Shown piece by piece: positions 20,751-33,237 of a stretch of DNA of 64,000 nt. Positions within the stretch are counted from its first letter, which is position 1. Each line of letters starts with the position of its first letter. The stretch is from Emcibacter sp. Lineage in GTDB: Bacteria > Pseudomonadota > Alphaproteobacteria > Sphingomonadales > Emcibacteraceae. A program made the translations under genes and the position numbers. The notes beneath the pieces are model-generated. The model ran no database searches. It was not told the DNA's origin and saw only the letters and a program-made list of their open reading frames with translations. Where the stretch lies: the NCBI GenBank assembly GCA_021741205.1, contig JAIOYI010000005.1, positions 62,001-126,000 on the forward strand. The letters run 5' to 3'.

Positions 20751-21899
20751 ATGACTGTTTTTTCAAGAACCGATACAAGTTTGTTGAGCAATTGGTGGTG
20801 GACGGTGGACCGATTGCTGTTGGGCGCCCTTGCTTTGCTCATTGGTCTTGGCATTGTTATGACATTCGGGGCAAGTCCTGCTATTGCAGAAAAACTAGGA
20901 CTTTCATCATTCCATTTTGTAAAACGCCAGATTGTTTTTCTTATATTTTCCATGATTGCTATGTTTGGGGTGTCTTTACTGCCTGTTATTTGGGTGCGAA
21001 GAGTAGGTGTCATGCTGTTTCTTGGGTGCCTTGTTCTTCTCGCTCTTACCATCGTCTTTGGTCTAGAAGCTAAGGGCGCAAAGCGGTGGCTTCGTATGGG
21101 AAGTTTTACCCTTCAAGCATCCGAATTTTTAAAACCTGCCTTTATTATTTTTAGTGCATGGATGTTTGCAGAATCACACAAATCACCGAAATTTAAAGGA
21201 TGGACTTTTTCCATAATATCTTATCTGATAGTTGTGGCCTTTTTGATTAATCAGCCAGACTTTGGACAAACCATCCTCATTTCTATGGTTTGGGCGGCAC
21301 AATTTTTTATGGCAGGATTACCCATGATCTGGGTTCTGGGTCTTGCGGGTTTTGGCATGGCGGGAATTTTTATGGGCTATATGTTTCTGCCTCATGTAAC
21401 AAGCCGAATTGATCGTTTCCTTTTTCCAGAAACAGGTGATACCTATCAGGTGGATACGGCTTTGAATGCCTTTCGTAGCGGCGGATTATTTGGTAGGGGG
21501 CCAGGCGAAGGAGCGGTGAAAAAAATTCTGCCTGATGCCCATACAGATTTTATTTTTGCCGTCACAGGCGAAGAGTTTGGCATCATTTTATGTCTGCTAT
21601 TGATTGTGCTTTTTGCCGTTATTGTTGTGCGTAGTCTGGTAAATCTTTTAAAGGAAACGGATATGTTTGTCCTGCTTGCGGTATCGGGACTTATTATGCA
21701 ATTTGGTTTACAGGCCTTTATCAATCTTGGGGTGAATTTGTCGTTGTTGCCAAGTAAAGGCATGACCTTACCTTTTATAAGTTATGGAGGATCTTCCATG
21801 CTTTCTGTGGCCATCACTATGGGTATGGTTTTGGCCTTAACACGAAAAGGCTCAAGAGATAATCTAGAAAACCTAAATTCCGCGTGGAGACGGTTATGA
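20751..21899 (+). CDS. ftsW: Peptidoglycan glycosyltransferase FtsW
   Basis: SEDS family: GAKRWLRMG, ASEFLKPAF, PDFGQT, LPSKGMTLPFISYGGSS. Confidence 0.95.
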   Translation: MTVFSRTDTSLLSNWWWTVDRLLLGALALLIGLGIVMTFGASPAIAEKLGLSSFHFVKRQIVFLIFSMIAMFGVSLLPVIWVRRVGVMLFLGCLVLLALTIVFGLEAKGAKRWLRMGSFTLQASEFLKPAFIIFSAWMFAESHKSPKFKGWTFSIISYLIVVAFLINQPDFGQTILISMVWAAQFFMAGLPMIWVLGLAGFGMAGIFMGYMFLPHVTSRIDRFLFPETGDTYQVDTALNAFRSGGLFGRGPGEGAVKKILPDAHTDFIFAVTGEEFGIILCLLLIVLFAVIVVRSLVNLLKETDMFVLLAVSGLIMQFGLQAFINLGVNLSLLPSKGMTLPFISYGGSSMLSVAITMGMVLALTRKGSRDNLENLNSAWRRL

Positions 21900-23128
21900 A
21901 AAGACGTCGAACCAGTCATATTGTCCTTGCAGCTGGTGGCACGGGTGGCCATGTTTTTCCGGCCTGCGCCTTGAAGGATGAACTTGTGCGACGGGGACAT
22001 GAGGTGACCCTGATTACCGATAGCAGGGGTTATCATTACCGAGAGAAATTTGAAGATATTACAATCCGTAAAATTGACAGCGTATCCTTCTCTGGGCTTG
22101 GCATAGTGGGGAAAATATTAGCCTTGCCCAGAATTATGAACAGTATTTTTGATGCTAAGTCCATTTTGAAATATATGAAACGGCCCCCAGGAATAGTTGT
22201 AGGCTTTGGCGGCTATCCTTCATTTCCAACGATTAAGGCGGCTTTATCTTTGGGGATACCAACCTGTATTCATGAACAAAATGCTGTGCTTGGGCGCGTA
22301 AACAGATATTTGGCAAAATCTGTTGATGCGGTTGCTCTGTCTTATGAAAAGACAAAAAAGGTGAGATTTGAGAAATGCGCTCAACTGGTGGTGACGGGTA
22401 ATCCCGTACGTCAGGATATTGTTGATCTTGGGGATAAATTCTATCCTGATATTGGTGAAGATCGGATCTTTCGTATTTTAATCATAGGCGGAAGCCAGGG
22501 AGCTAGTATTTTCAGCGATGTGGTACCACAAGCTATTTCAACCTTGCCTCGTGCCTTGCAACGGCGACTTCAAATCACCCAGCAATGCAGAGCTGAAGAT
22601 ATCGAAAGAGTACGAAAGATATATGCCGATACAAAAATATCCGTAGAGCTTTCCACTTTCATTGCGGACATCCCCCAATGTTTGGAATGGGCTCATCTTG
22701 TGATTGGGCGGGCTGGCGCCTCGACAATTTCTGAACTGACCGCATCAGGAAGGGCGGCAATTCTGGTGCCCTACCCCGCAGCAACAGATAATCATCAGAC
22801 GGAAAATGCCCGTGAAATGGTGATCAATGGTGGCGCATGGCTTATCAATCAAAAGGACTTTACCCCTGCTGAACTGGCAAAATTATTGCAACGTCTGGCC
22901 AAAAGGCCAATTGATGTTTGGCGGGCTTCTGAGGATGCCCGTAAAATAGGAAAACCCTATGCTACGAAAGATTTAGCGGATTTGGTGGAACGCATTGCTT
23001 TGGTCAAGGGAACATCCCAAGCCATTCATACAGAAATTACCGATCCCAAAGTTGATAAAAATAAAGAGAAAGAAAACGATAGTATCGATGAAGAAAATAA
23101 AGAGAATGATTTTGAGGAAGGCCGATGA
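21896..23128 (+). CDS. murG: UDP-GlcNAc transferase MurG with a charged C-terminal tail
   Basis: [49 protein letters not shown] motifs; tail [26 protein letters not shown]. Confidence 0.95.
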   Translation: MKRRRTSHIVLAAGGTGGHVFPACALKDELVRRGHEVTLITDSRGYHYREKFEDITIRKIDSVSFSGLGIVGKILALPRIMNSIFDAKSILKYMKRPPGIVVGFGGYPSFPTIKAALSLGIPTCIHEQNAVLGRVNRYLAKSVDAVALSYEKTKKVRFEKCAQLVVTGNPVRQDIVDLGDKFYPDIGEDRIFRILIIGGSQGASIFSDVVPQAISTLPRALQRRLQITQQCRAEDIERVRKIYADTKISVELSTFIADIPQCLEWAHLVIGRAGASTISELTASGRAAILVPYPAATDNHQTENAREMVINGGAWLINQKDFTPAELAKLLQRLAKRPIDVWRASEDARKIGKPYATKDLADLVERIALVKGTSQAIHTEITDPKVDKNKEKENDSIDEENKENDFEEGR

Positions 23129-24564
23129 ATAGGGATATTCAACCCGTAAAAATTGGTCATCCGATCAATATAGGTATTTTGCATTTTGTGGGTATCGGCG
23201 GCATCGGCATGAGCGGCATTGCAGAGGTAATGCATAATTTTGGCTATAAAGTTCAGGGGAGCGATATTAGTGAAAATGCAAATGTTTTACGTCTTCGGGC
23301 GCTTGGTATTAAAGTAATGATTGGCCAAAAGGCTGATAATCTGGAGGGGGCGTGGGGCATTGTTTGTTCATCCGCCATTAAATCAGATAATCCAGAGGTG
23401 ATTGAAGCAAGAGCTCGTAAAATGCCTGTGATCCGTCGGGCAGAAATGCTGGGTGAACTTATGCGTTTGAAATGGTGTATTTCTATTGCCGGAACCCACG
23501 GTAAAACCACAACCACCTCCATGGTGGCCTCTGTGCTGGATGCGGCAAAATATGATCCTACGGTGATTAATGGCGGTATCATTAATGCTTACGGCACCAA
23601 TGCACGACTTGGGGCTGGTGATTGGATGGTGGTTGAGGCGGATGAATCTGACGGAACCTTTGTTAAAATTCCGTCGACGGTTGCGGTTGTGACCAATATT
23701 GATCCTGAACATCTGGACTTTTATGGTGATTTTGAGGCCGAAAAAGAAGCCTTTAGGCATTTTGTCGAAAATATTCCTTTTTATGGTTTTGCGGTTATGT
23801 GTATTGACCATCCAGAAGTATGCTCTCTAATTGGCCGAATTACAGACCGAAAAATTATTACCTACGGCTTTAGTCCACAAGCGGACGTGCGCTGTATGGA
23901 TATTCATTTTAAAGATGGCGGTGCCATATTCTCGGTCGAAATTATCAATGATGATAATAGTCGGGAGAAAATAACCGATATTTCTTTACCCATGCCCGGC
24001 CGTCATAATGTTCTAAATGCGCTTGCTGCTATTGCAGTGTCCTGTGAATTGGGGGTAAGCCATGACGTTATTCGAAGGGCATTTGCAAATTTTTCAGGGG
24101 TAAAAAGGCGTTTTACGACGATTGCAAAAATTAAAAATATTACCATTGTCGATGACTATGCCCATCATCCTGTTGAAATAGCTGCGGTGTTAAGCGCCGC
24201 ACGAGAGGCCTATTCGGAACGTATTATTGCGGTCATTCAACCTCACCGATATTCCAGACTGCAAAGCCTGTTTGATGAATTTTGTGGCTGTTTTAATGAT
24301 GCGGATATTGTCATCGTTGCGCCGGTTTATGAGGCGGGCGAAAAGCCTATCGAAGGGATCAATAGGGACAGTCTTGTGGATGGTATCCGTGCGGTGGGGC
24401 ATCGTAATGTACTTGCGCTTGAGGGACAGGAAAGTCTTGCCCGTCAAATTGCATCTATCGCGGAGGAAGGCGATATCGTGATTTGTATGGGGGCAGGCTC
24501 CATCAGCCAATGGGCACATGAGTTGGAACCAAGTCTCAAGCGAGAATTGGAGGGACGTTTTTGA
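23125..24564 (+). CDS. murC: UDP-MurNAc-L-alanine ligase MurC
   Basis: [40 protein letters not shown] motifs. Confidence 0.96.
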   Translation: MNRDIQPVKIGHPINIGILHFVGIGGIGMSGIAEVMHNFGYKVQGSDISENANVLRLRALGIKVMIGQKADNLEGAWGIVCSSAIKSDNPEVIEARARKMPVIRRAEMLGELMRLKWCISIAGTHGKTTTTSMVASVLDAAKYDPTVINGGIINAYGTNARLGAGDWMVVEADESDGTFVKIPSTVAVVTNIDPEHLDFYGDFEAEKEAFRHFVENIPFYGFAVMCIDHPEVCSLIGRITDRKIITYGFSPQADVRCMDIHFKDGGAIFSVEIINDDNSREKITDISLPMPGRHNVLNALAAIAVSCELGVSHDVIRRAFANFSGVKRRFTTIAKIKNITIVDDYAHHPVEIAAVLSAAREAYSERIIAVIQPHRYSRLQSLFDEFCGCFNDADIVIVAPVYEAGEKPIEGINRDSLVDGIRAVGHRNVLALEGQESLARQIASIAEEGDIVICMGAGSISQWAHELEPSLKRELEGRF

Positions 24565-25487
24565 TGATTTCTGCTCAAGCAATTCATGAGCTTCCGACAG
24601 TGCGGGGTGTGATCGAAAGAAATGCCCCTCTTGATAAATTGACATGGTTTCGTGTTGGCGGATATGCGGATATATTATTCATCCCCCAAGATGCTGAGGA
24701 CTTATCGTCCTTTTTGCACCAGATACCGCATGATATGCCCGTAACGCCACTTGGTGTTGGATCCAATATGCTGATTAGGGACGGCGGTATAGAGGGAGCC
24801 GTTATTCGTTTTGGTAAAAAATTTTCTACAGTCACTATTAAGGATAATGAGATTATAGCAGGGGCGGGCGCCCCAGATATTGCCGTATCCAGTGCGGCAC
24901 GGGATGCGGGGCTTTCGGGGCTTGAGTTTTTGCGGGGTATTCCAGGTACCATAGGTGGTGCTGTTAAAATGAATGCGGGGGCTTATGGTTCTGAAATGTC
25001 CGAGATTTTGCAATGGGCTGAAATCATGGATCGTCAGGGTAATTGTCATAAGCTTAGCGCAGAGGACTTGGATTTTACCTATCGTCATTCCTCCCTTGAT
25101 GATGATGTGTTTTGTTTGTCGGTTTGTTTGAAGGGGCAGTCCTCTGATAAAAAGGAGATTGAACAACGTATGCAGGAAATTGTTGATGCCCGTGAGTTAA
25201 GCCAACCCCTGCGCACCAGAACAGGGGGAAGCACCTTTAAAAACCCAGATGGGCAAAGCGCATGGTTATTGATTGATCAAGCGGGTTGTCGAGGACTTAA
25301 AATTGGAGACGCTATGGTATCCGAAAAACATTGTAATTTTCTGATTAATATGGGTAATGCCACAGCTCAAGATATTGAAGATCTTGGGGAAGAAGTGCGC
25401 CGCCGTGTGCGGGATCATTCTGGTGTCGATCTTATATGGGAAATTCGTATTATTGGCCGCAAAATTTCTGATAGGAGAGTGATGTGA
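24561..25487 (+). CDS. murB: UDP-MurNAc dehydrogenase MurB
   Basis: [52 protein letters not shown] motifs. Confidence 0.96.
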   Translation: MMISAQAIHELPTVRGVIERNAPLDKLTWFRVGGYADILFIPQDAEDLSSFLHQIPHDMPVTPLGVGSNMLIRDGGIEGAVIRFGKKFSTVTIKDNEIIAGAGAPDIAVSSAARDAGLSGLEFLRGIPGTIGGAVKMNAGAYGSEMSEILQWAEIMDRQGNCHKLSAEDLDFTYRHSSLDDDVFCLSVCLKGQSSDKKEIEQRMQEIVDARELSQPLRTRTGGSTFKNPDGQSAWLLIDQAGCRGLKIGDAMVSEKHCNFLINMGNATAQDIEDLGEEVRRRVRDHSGVDLIWEIRIIGRKISDRRVM

Positions 25488-26401
25488 TGATAAAACATGT
25501 TGCTGTTCTCAAAGGCGGTTGGTCTAATGAACGTGAGGTATCCCTCGTGAGTGGAGCGGCGGCCGCCAATGCCTTGCGTGAAGCAGGTTACAAGGTTACT
25601 GAGATTGATGTGAACCGTCATATTGCTCAGGAATTATCTGCGCTTAAGCCGGATGTTGTCTTTAATGCTCTACACGGCAGATGGGGTGAGGACGGTGCAA
25701 TTCAGGGTTTGCTTGAAATTTTGAATATCCCTTTTAGCCATTCAGGGGTCATGGCATCTGCGGTTGCTATGAACAAAATTCTGTCCAAGGAATTGTTCAG
25801 AGCCCACGGCATTCCCTGCGCTGAAGATAAAATTGTTCGTTCTGAGGTGCTTTTTAAACAAGATCCCTTGCCCCGTCCTTTTGTGGTGAAACCCTATAAT
25901 GAAGGCTCAAGCGTTGGTGTGGTTATTGTGAGGGACGGTGACCCTTTTGATAAAAATCAAAAGGGGCCATGGCAAGAGTTTGACGAATTAATGGTCGAAA
26001 CCTATTTGCCGGGTCGTGAATTGACCGTATCTGTTTTGGACGGTAAGGCCATGACCGTGACAGAACTTAAACCACGCTCTGGTTTTTATGATTATGATGC
26101 CAAATATAAAGAAGGGAAAACCGACCATATTATTCCGGCTGAGCTTGATCAGGGAATATTTAAACTGATTATGACTTACGCAGAGCAGGCACATCAAATA
26201 TTGGGTTGCAAGGGCGTGACACGTTCAGATTTCAGACTGGATGATAGTGCGTGTGGTGATGGTATTCCATACATTCTGGAAATCAATACCCAACCTGGCA
26301 TGACGCCTTTATCACTTGTTCCAGAACAGGCACGTTACTTGGGTATGACTTTTGGTGAATTGGTTTGTTGGATGGTGGAGGATGCTTCATGTGGCCGTTA
26401 A
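25484..26401 (+). CDS. ddl: D-alanine-D-alanine ligase
   Basis: GGWSNEREVSLVSG, NALHGRWGEDGAIQG, VKPYNEGSSVGV, EINTQPGMTPLSL. Confidence 0.95.
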   Translation: MMIKHVAVLKGGWSNEREVSLVSGAAAANALREAGYKVTEIDVNRHIAQELSALKPDVVFNALHGRWGEDGAIQGLLEILNIPFSHSGVMASAVAMNKILSKELFRAHGIPCAEDKIVRSEVLFKQDPLPRPFVVKPYNEGSSVGVVIVRDGDPFDKNQKGPWQEFDELMVETYLPGRELTVSVLDGKAMTVTELKPRSGFYDYDAKYKEGKTDHIIPAELDQGIFKLIMTYAEQAHQILGCKGVTRSDFRLDDSACGDGIPYILEINTQPGMTPLSLVPEQARYLGMTFGELVCWMVEDASCGR

Positions 26402-27273
26402 AGACCAAAAAAAATACGCCTTCTAAACCTTCAAAGCGTGGCGAAAAACAGACTCAAAGTTTAATACGCAGACGGCGTCTTAGTCTTACTGTTCGGGGAA
26501 TTGGTCTTGTGACGGCCTGTGTCACAATTGTTTTTTCGGTTTATATCTGGAAAAGTGGTTTGTTCCAGATATGGACGGTTGAAACCAAAGACAGTATTGA
26601 TCGGCAAATTGCTCATGCGGGACTTTCTATTGGTGAGGTGCGCATTACGGGACAAAAGGAAACGGATATCAAAGAAATACGGAATGCCTTAGCGCTTTAT
26701 GATGGTCAGTCCATGGTGTCTTTTGATTTGGACGCAATGATTGAACGTCTTGAGAGTTTGCCTTGGGTAAAAAGAGCCGTAATTACAAGAATAATGCCCG
26801 ATATTTTGGATGTCTCAATCACAGAAAATATTGCCGTCGCTTTTTGGCAGGCACGGGGTAAAATTTATTTGATTAACCAGATGGGTGAAATTATTACAGA
26901 TGAAAATACGGAAAAATTCATAGGTCTTCCTCATCTTGTAGGGCAGGGAGCCAATGAGCATTTGGCGGAAATTTTGATCATGAAGAGCCAATATCCAGAT
27001 CTTTTTGCAAAAGTAAAGTCATCTGTAAGGATTGGAAATAGACGGTGGGATTTGAATTTTCATAACGGTATTAAAATAAAACTTCCAGAAAAAGGATATG
27101 TTTTAGCGTGGCAAAAACTCTATGAATATGAAAATAACCAGAAAATTCTGGCAAAAGAAGTGTTGATCGTTGATTTTCGTCAACAGGGAAAGACGGTTTT
27201 GCGCCTCACACCCGCCGAGGCGGAACGACGTAGATTGACCAATAAAATTGATAAAAAAGCGGAAAATATTTAA
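26389..27273 (+). CDS. ftsQ: Cell division protein FtsQ
   Basis: N-terminal TM, POTRA-like GLSIGEVRITGQKET...; position between ddl and ftsA; probable ATG at 26389. Confidence 0.9.
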   Translation: MWPLKTKKNTPSKPSKRGEKQTQSLIRRRRLSLTVRGIGLVTACVTIVFSVYIWKSGLFQIWTVETKDSIDRQIAHAGLSIGEVRITGQKETDIKEIRNALALYDGQSMVSFDLDAMIERLESLPWVKRAVITRIMPDILDVSITENIAVAFWQARGKIYLINQMGEIITDENTEKFIGLPHLVGQGANEHLAEILIMKSQYPDLFAKVKSSVRIGNRRWDLNFHNGIKIKLPEKGYVLAWQKLYEYENNQKILAKEVLIVDFRQQGKTVLRLTPAEAERRRLTNKIDKKAENI

Positions 27274-27285
27274 GGAATAACTTCT

Positions 27286-28548
27286 ATGCGAGAGCAAATC
27301 ATTGCCTCATTAGATATCGGTACAAGTAAAATTTGCTGTTTTATAGCAAGGGTGAGTGACAATAACCCGCCTCGGGTCATTGGTATTGGCCATCAAATAT
27401 CTAAAGGATTAAAGTCTGGCACGGTTGTGGATATGGAAGAAACAGAAACCTCAATCCGTGCGGCTGTGGATGCAGCCGAAAGAATGGCGGGAGGCAGCCC
27501 AATACATGATGTTTATGTTAATATCTCGGCAGGACAACCTCAGTCCAAAATTTTTTCGGTCGAAGTTGATGTGGCAGGTCAAGAAATCAGCCAGCATGAT
27601 ATAGACCATGTTCTTTTAGCAGGTCAGAAGGACTTGAAGAATGAGGAACGCTTTATTATCCATTCTCGCCCTATTAGTTTTAGTATCGATGGTGTGGCGG
27701 GCGCGAAAAAACCATTGGGGATGTTTGGCGAAAGACTGGGGGTAGAAATTCATCTCTCTAGTGTCGCTTTAAGTCCGCTAAAGAATATCCAAACCTGTCT
27801 TAATCGGTGTCATTTGAATTTGAAGGGCGTGGCGTTGACGCCTTATGTTTCGGGACTTGCGACACTTGTGGCGGATGAGAGGGAAATGGGCAGTATCTGT
27901 GTTGATATGGGGGGAGGTCTGACGAGCATTGCAGCCTTTAGGAACAATGAACTTGTTTTTGGTGATATTTTGCAAATTGGCGGCAATCACGTCACCCGTG
28001 ATATAGCCCAAGGTCTTTCGGTTCCAGAAGGGAAGGCGGAAAGACTAAAAATTTTATATGGGGATTGTTTAATAGGGCGTGTGCCCGTTCGGGATCAAAT
28101 TGATATTGTACAAACTGGCGAAGACGGTCATGAGCACCCCATAACGATCCCAAGATCAATGTTAACCGCCATCATCAGCCCACGGGTTGAAGAAATTCTG
28201 GAATTACTTCGGGATAGAATTATTGAAACAGGTCTTGCTGATATGGTTGGGCGGCGTATTATTTTTACGGGCGGAGCAAGTCAAATTTCAGGATTAGAGG
28301 AATTGGCTAAGAAAATATTTTCAGTTAAATCCTGTTCCGCTCTTCAGGGGAATTTTCATATAAGGCTCGGTCGACCCATCAGTGTGGATGGTTTAGCCGA
28401 TGCCACAGGTGGGCCGGTATTTTCAACCTGTGCCGGATTGCTGAATTTTGCATTATCGAAGCAGTGGGATATTCATTCGATTGCATCTGATCAGTCGAAA
28501 ATAAATTTTTTTTCACGCATAGGGGGATGGATTAAGGAAAATTTCTAA
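27286..28548 (+). CDS. ftsA: Cell division protein FtsA
   Basis: ASLDIGTSKICCFIA, VDMGGGLTSIA, FTGGASQISGLEEL; C-terminal amphipathic GGWIKENF. Confidence 0.96.
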   Translation: MREQIIASLDIGTSKICCFIARVSDNNPPRVIGIGHQISKGLKSGTVVDMEETETSIRAAVDAAERMAGGSPIHDVYVNISAGQPQSKIFSVEVDVAGQEISQHDIDHVLLAGQKDLKNEERFIIHSRPISFSIDGVAGAKKPLGMFGERLGVEIHLSSVALSPLKNIQTCLNRCHLNLKGVALTPYVSGLATLVADEREMGSICVDMGGGLTSIAAFRNNELVFGDILQIGGNHVTRDIAQGLSVPEGKAERLKILYGDCLIGRVPVRDQIDIVQTGEDGHEHPITIPRSMLTAIISPRVEEILELLRDRIIETGLADMVGRRIIFTGGASQISGLEELAKKIFSVKSCSALQGNFHIRLGRPISVDGLADATGGPVFSTCAGLLNFALSKQWDIHSIASDQSKINFFSRIGGWIKENF

Positions 28549-28569
28549 CTATTCTGGCCTAAAATACCT

Positions 28570-28678
28570 AAAAACGACTCGAAATTGCAAAAAAACGACT
28601 CGGAGATCATTTTTTTAAAGACAGAGCGAATCACATGAGGTAAATTATAGTTAACATATTGTTACAACATATTGAATC
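28570..28678. promoter_or_regulatory. Candidate cell-cycle control region upstream of ftsZ: four GANTC sites and a TTAA-N7-TTAC CtrA-like site
   Basis: GANTC at 28576, 28597, 28628, 28674; AAAAACGACTCG duplicated at 28570 and 28591; TTAACATATTGTTAC at 28651-28665. Confidence 0.5.
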
Positions 28679-28710
28679 ATATATGAGCACTGGTCCAGCG
28701 GGAGCATCCT

Positions 28711-30414
28711 ATGACTATAGAATTTACAATGACTGAATTAACAGAACTGACACCAAGAATTACGGTATTTGGGGTCGGTGGTGCGGGCGGCAATGCCGTC
28801 AACAATATGATCAATACTGGTCTTGAAGGTGTGGATTTTGTTGTTGCTAATACGGATGCTCAGGCTCTTGCCTATTCGAAGGCGGAAAAGAAAATTCAAC
28901 TGGGTGCCAGTTTGACGCAAGGACTTGGTGCGGGGGCAAGGCCTGAAGTAGGACGCGCTGCAGCTGAAGAGACCATTGAATTGATCCGTGAACATCTTCG
29001 GGGCAGCCATATGGTCTTTATCACAGCCGGCATGGGCGGCGGTACGGGAACGGGTGCGGCGCCGATCATTGCTAAAACCGCCCGTGAAGAAGGTATTCTG
29101 ACGGTGGGTGTTATCACCAAACCTTTTCAGTTCGAGGGTAACCGCCGCATGTTGCTTGCTGATGAGGGAATTAAGGAACTGTCACAATATGTGGATACGC
29201 TCATTATTATTCCTAATCAAAATCTTTTCCGGATTGCCAATGAAAGAACCACTTTTGCGGATGCGTTTGCTATGGCGGATGAAGTTCTGCACTCTGGCGT
29301 ACGGGGAATTACGGATTTGATGGTCTTGCCAGGTCTTGTTAATCTTGATTTTGCTGACGTTCGTACTGTGATGAGCGAGATGGGCAAGGCTATGATGGGA
29401 ACGGGCGAAGCAGAAGGCGAAAACCGTGCTTTGGAAGCCGCAGAAGCCGCAATCTCCAATCCGCTTTTGGATGAGGTATCTATGAAGGGTGCTAATGGCG
29501 TGCTTATTAATATCACAGGGGGAATGGATTTGACCCTGTTTGAGGTGGATGAGGCGGCCAATCGTATCCGTAGTGAAGTTAACCCAGAAGCAAATATTTT
29601 GGTGGGTTCCGCCCTAAATCCCGATCTGAACGGTAAAATGCGGGTATCGGTTGTGGCGACGGGCATTGAATCGGGCAGCAATATAGGTATGGAACCTCGC
29701 AAAACTTATCGTTTTGAAACAAAATCCGAAATTGTGACAAAACAAAAATCTGAGGAGCCATCAGATGGGGGATATGAAAGCGTAGAAGGCAGTCAAACAG
29801 ATATTAACCCCACGATGTCTGATGATGATCTTGAGACAACTTTGATTTTGACCGATGAGGTTCAGGAAGAAGATGCCATCATAAAGACGGATGTGACCAT
29901 AAGCGATATTCAGAGAGAGACGGAACATCTTCTGGCACAACTGGCCGATGGTATTGTTCAAAGAGAGGAAAACTCCGAGATAAAAACCGATGTGCCTGAG
30001 TTAACGGCAAGTCGCAGAGAGCCCTTTATTGCTGCGGCTCCGGTCATGCCTGAAAAGCGCATGGAACCCTTAATAGACCGTGCGGACCCCTTTGCTGAGG
30101 CGGCCATGATGAATGGTTCCAAAGAAGACAAAGTGCCAGAGAGAAAGGGATTAATGGGTTTTTTTGGAAATCGCCGAAAGGCGGCCCTTAAGAAACAGCC
30201 TGTTTCGCTTCAGGCTGATCTGCTCAGCCCCGAAATGAATGAACCTGTTATTAGGCAAAATCCAATGTTAAATAATGGGCGGGAAAATGATAATAAAGAT
30301 AATATTGCTGAGCAACCAATAGAAGCTGTCAGGGATGAGACGCCGAAACTTTCTGCCCAAAAAGAGGATGATCACCTTGAAATTCCAGCTTTCCTTAGAC
30401 GGCAGGCAAATTAA
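28711..30414 (+). CDS. ftsZ: Cell division protein FtsZ
   Basis: [25 protein letters not shown], long linker, C-terminal [10 protein letters not shown]. Confidence 0.98.
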   Translation: MTIEFTMTELTELTPRITVFGVGGAGGNAVNNMINTGLEGVDFVVANTDAQALAYSKAEKKIQLGASLTQGLGAGARPEVGRAAAEETIELIREHLRGSHMVFITAGMGGGTGTGAAPIIAKTAREEGILTVGVITKPFQFEGNRRMLLADEGIKELSQYVDTLIIIPNQNLFRIANERTTFADAFAMADEVLHSGVRGITDLMVLPGLVNLDFADVRTVMSEMGKAMMGTGEAEGENRALEAAEAAISNPLLDEVSMKGANGVLINITGGMDLTLFEVDEAANRIRSEVNPEANILVGSALNPDLNGKMRVSVVATGIESGSNIGMEPRKTYRFETKSEIVTKQKSEEPSDGGYESVEGSQTDINPTMSDDDLETTLILTDEVQEEDAIIKTDVTISDIQRETEHLLAQLADGIVQREENSEIKTDVPELTASRREPFIAAAPVMPEKRMEPLIDRADPFAEAAMMNGSKEDKVPERKGLMGFFGNRRKAALKKQPVSLQADLLSPEMNEPVIRQNPMLNNGRENDNKDNIAEQPIEAVRDETPKLSAQKEDDHLEIPAFLRRQAN

Positions 30415-30523
30415 CAATATTGATTTTTATCATTTATTTAAGATGATTTCACTATATTGTCATCAGTTGCGTTCGTATTAGTATCAGTAGTGATCTATAA
30501 ATGGTCATGCTTTGAACTGGATT

Positions 30524-30552
30524 TAGGCAGGGTGACCTGCCTATTTCTTTTT
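30524..30552 (+). terminator. Terminator after ftsZ
   Basis: taggcagg-gtga-cctgcctatttcttttt perfect 8-bp stem plus T-rich tract. Confidence 0.8.
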
Positions 30553-30619
30553 AAGCAATATTTTTAAACCATAATACTTCCAGACCATAACATTTATTGA
30601 TATAGGATTTTCATATCTC

Positions 30620-30949
30620 ATGTTTGACGAAGGGATCAAGACATCATTCTGGGTTTTTGCGGAAATAAAAAGATGTGATAGCCTTTTTCTACCTACGGCC
30701 ATTCTTCACAAAGGTGATGCGGATAGAGGTCTTGTTTTGATTAAGCAATATATTGCGGGAAAAGGCTGTATACTTCATTCCAGAAAGCGGAATATTGAGG
30801 GAAAACTACAATGGTCGCATCCCCTAGGCTCGAGTGCAGTCATAGAAAAAATCGCCGATGATTACATCGCGCGTGAGCTAAGCTATGATGAGGATCTTTG
30901 GATTATGGAAGTAGAAGACCCAAAGGGAAATTATATTCCTTTGGCATAA
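30620..30949 (+). CDS. DUF1491-like small protein
   Basis: 109 aa; FWVFAEIKRCDSLFLPTAILHKGDADRGLVLIK and C-terminal DEDLWIMEVEDPKG, recalled as DUF1491-like; not verified by search. Confidence 0.65.
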   Translation: MFDEGIKTSFWVFAEIKRCDSLFLPTAILHKGDADRGLVLIKQYIAGKGCILHSRKRNIEGKLQWSHPLGSSAVIEKIADDYIARELSYDEDLWIMEVEDPKGNYIPLA

Positions 30950-31023
30950 TTGTTATTTTTTTACTTTTTTATCGCATCCCCCCTTGACTCTTGAGCCATA
31001 AAGCATATCTCTAGCTGTGTTGA

Positions 31024-31050
31024 TTAGCAGTCTCCTATGGGGAGTGCTAA
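31024..31050 (+). promoter_or_regulatory. CIRCE element (HrcA operator) upstream of groES
   Basis: TTAGCAGTC-N9-GAGTGCTAA, one mismatch to TTAGCACTC-N9-GAGTGCTAA. Confidence 0.92.
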
Positions 31051-31087
31051 GGGAATTATTTAACATTAACAAAAAGAGGTATTTGAA

Positions 31088-31375
31088 ATGGGTTTTCGTC
31101 CTTTACACGACCGTGTACTTGTCCGCCGTATTGATAGCGAACAAAAAACTGCTGGTGGCATTATCATTCCTGATAGTGCGCAGGAAAAACCAAGCCAGGG
31201 CAAAATTGTTGCTGTGGGTTCTGGTATTAAAGCTGAAGATGGTAGCGTAAAAGCACTTGACGTGAAGGCAGGCGATAGCGTGCTGTTCGGTAAATGGTCT
31301 GGTACGGAAGTTAAGATTGACGGTGAAGATCTGTTAATCATGAAAGAATCCGACATCATGGGTATTATTGAATAA
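31088..31375 (+). CDS. groES: Co-chaperonin GroES
   Basis: [42 protein letters not shown]. Confidence 0.98.
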   Translation: MGFRPLHDRVLVRRIDSEQKTAGGIIIPDSAQEKPSQGKIVAVGSGIKAEDGSVKALDVKAGDSVLFGKWSGTEVKIDGEDLLIMKESDIMGIIE

Positions 31376-31414
31376 TCATTCTCGCTCGAATAATGAGCTT
31401 TTTTGAAAATATAA

Positions 31415-33094
<1,680 letters not shown>

Positions 33095-33124
33095 GTCTTT
33101 CCAACTATCCATCAAATTTAACAG

Positions 33125-33154
33125 AAAAGGTCAGGGAAAACTCTGGCCTTTTTT
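33125..33154 (+). terminator. Terminator after groEL
   Basis: aaaaggtcaggg-aaaa-ctctggcctttttta hairpin plus T-run. Confidence 0.75.
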
Positions 33155-33237
33155 ATTGTTTTTTTTCAGAGAAAGAGATTAAATAAAATCAATAAGGTAG
33201 ACATGAATTTTGCAAAAAAAGAAGAAGAGGGATAGCC

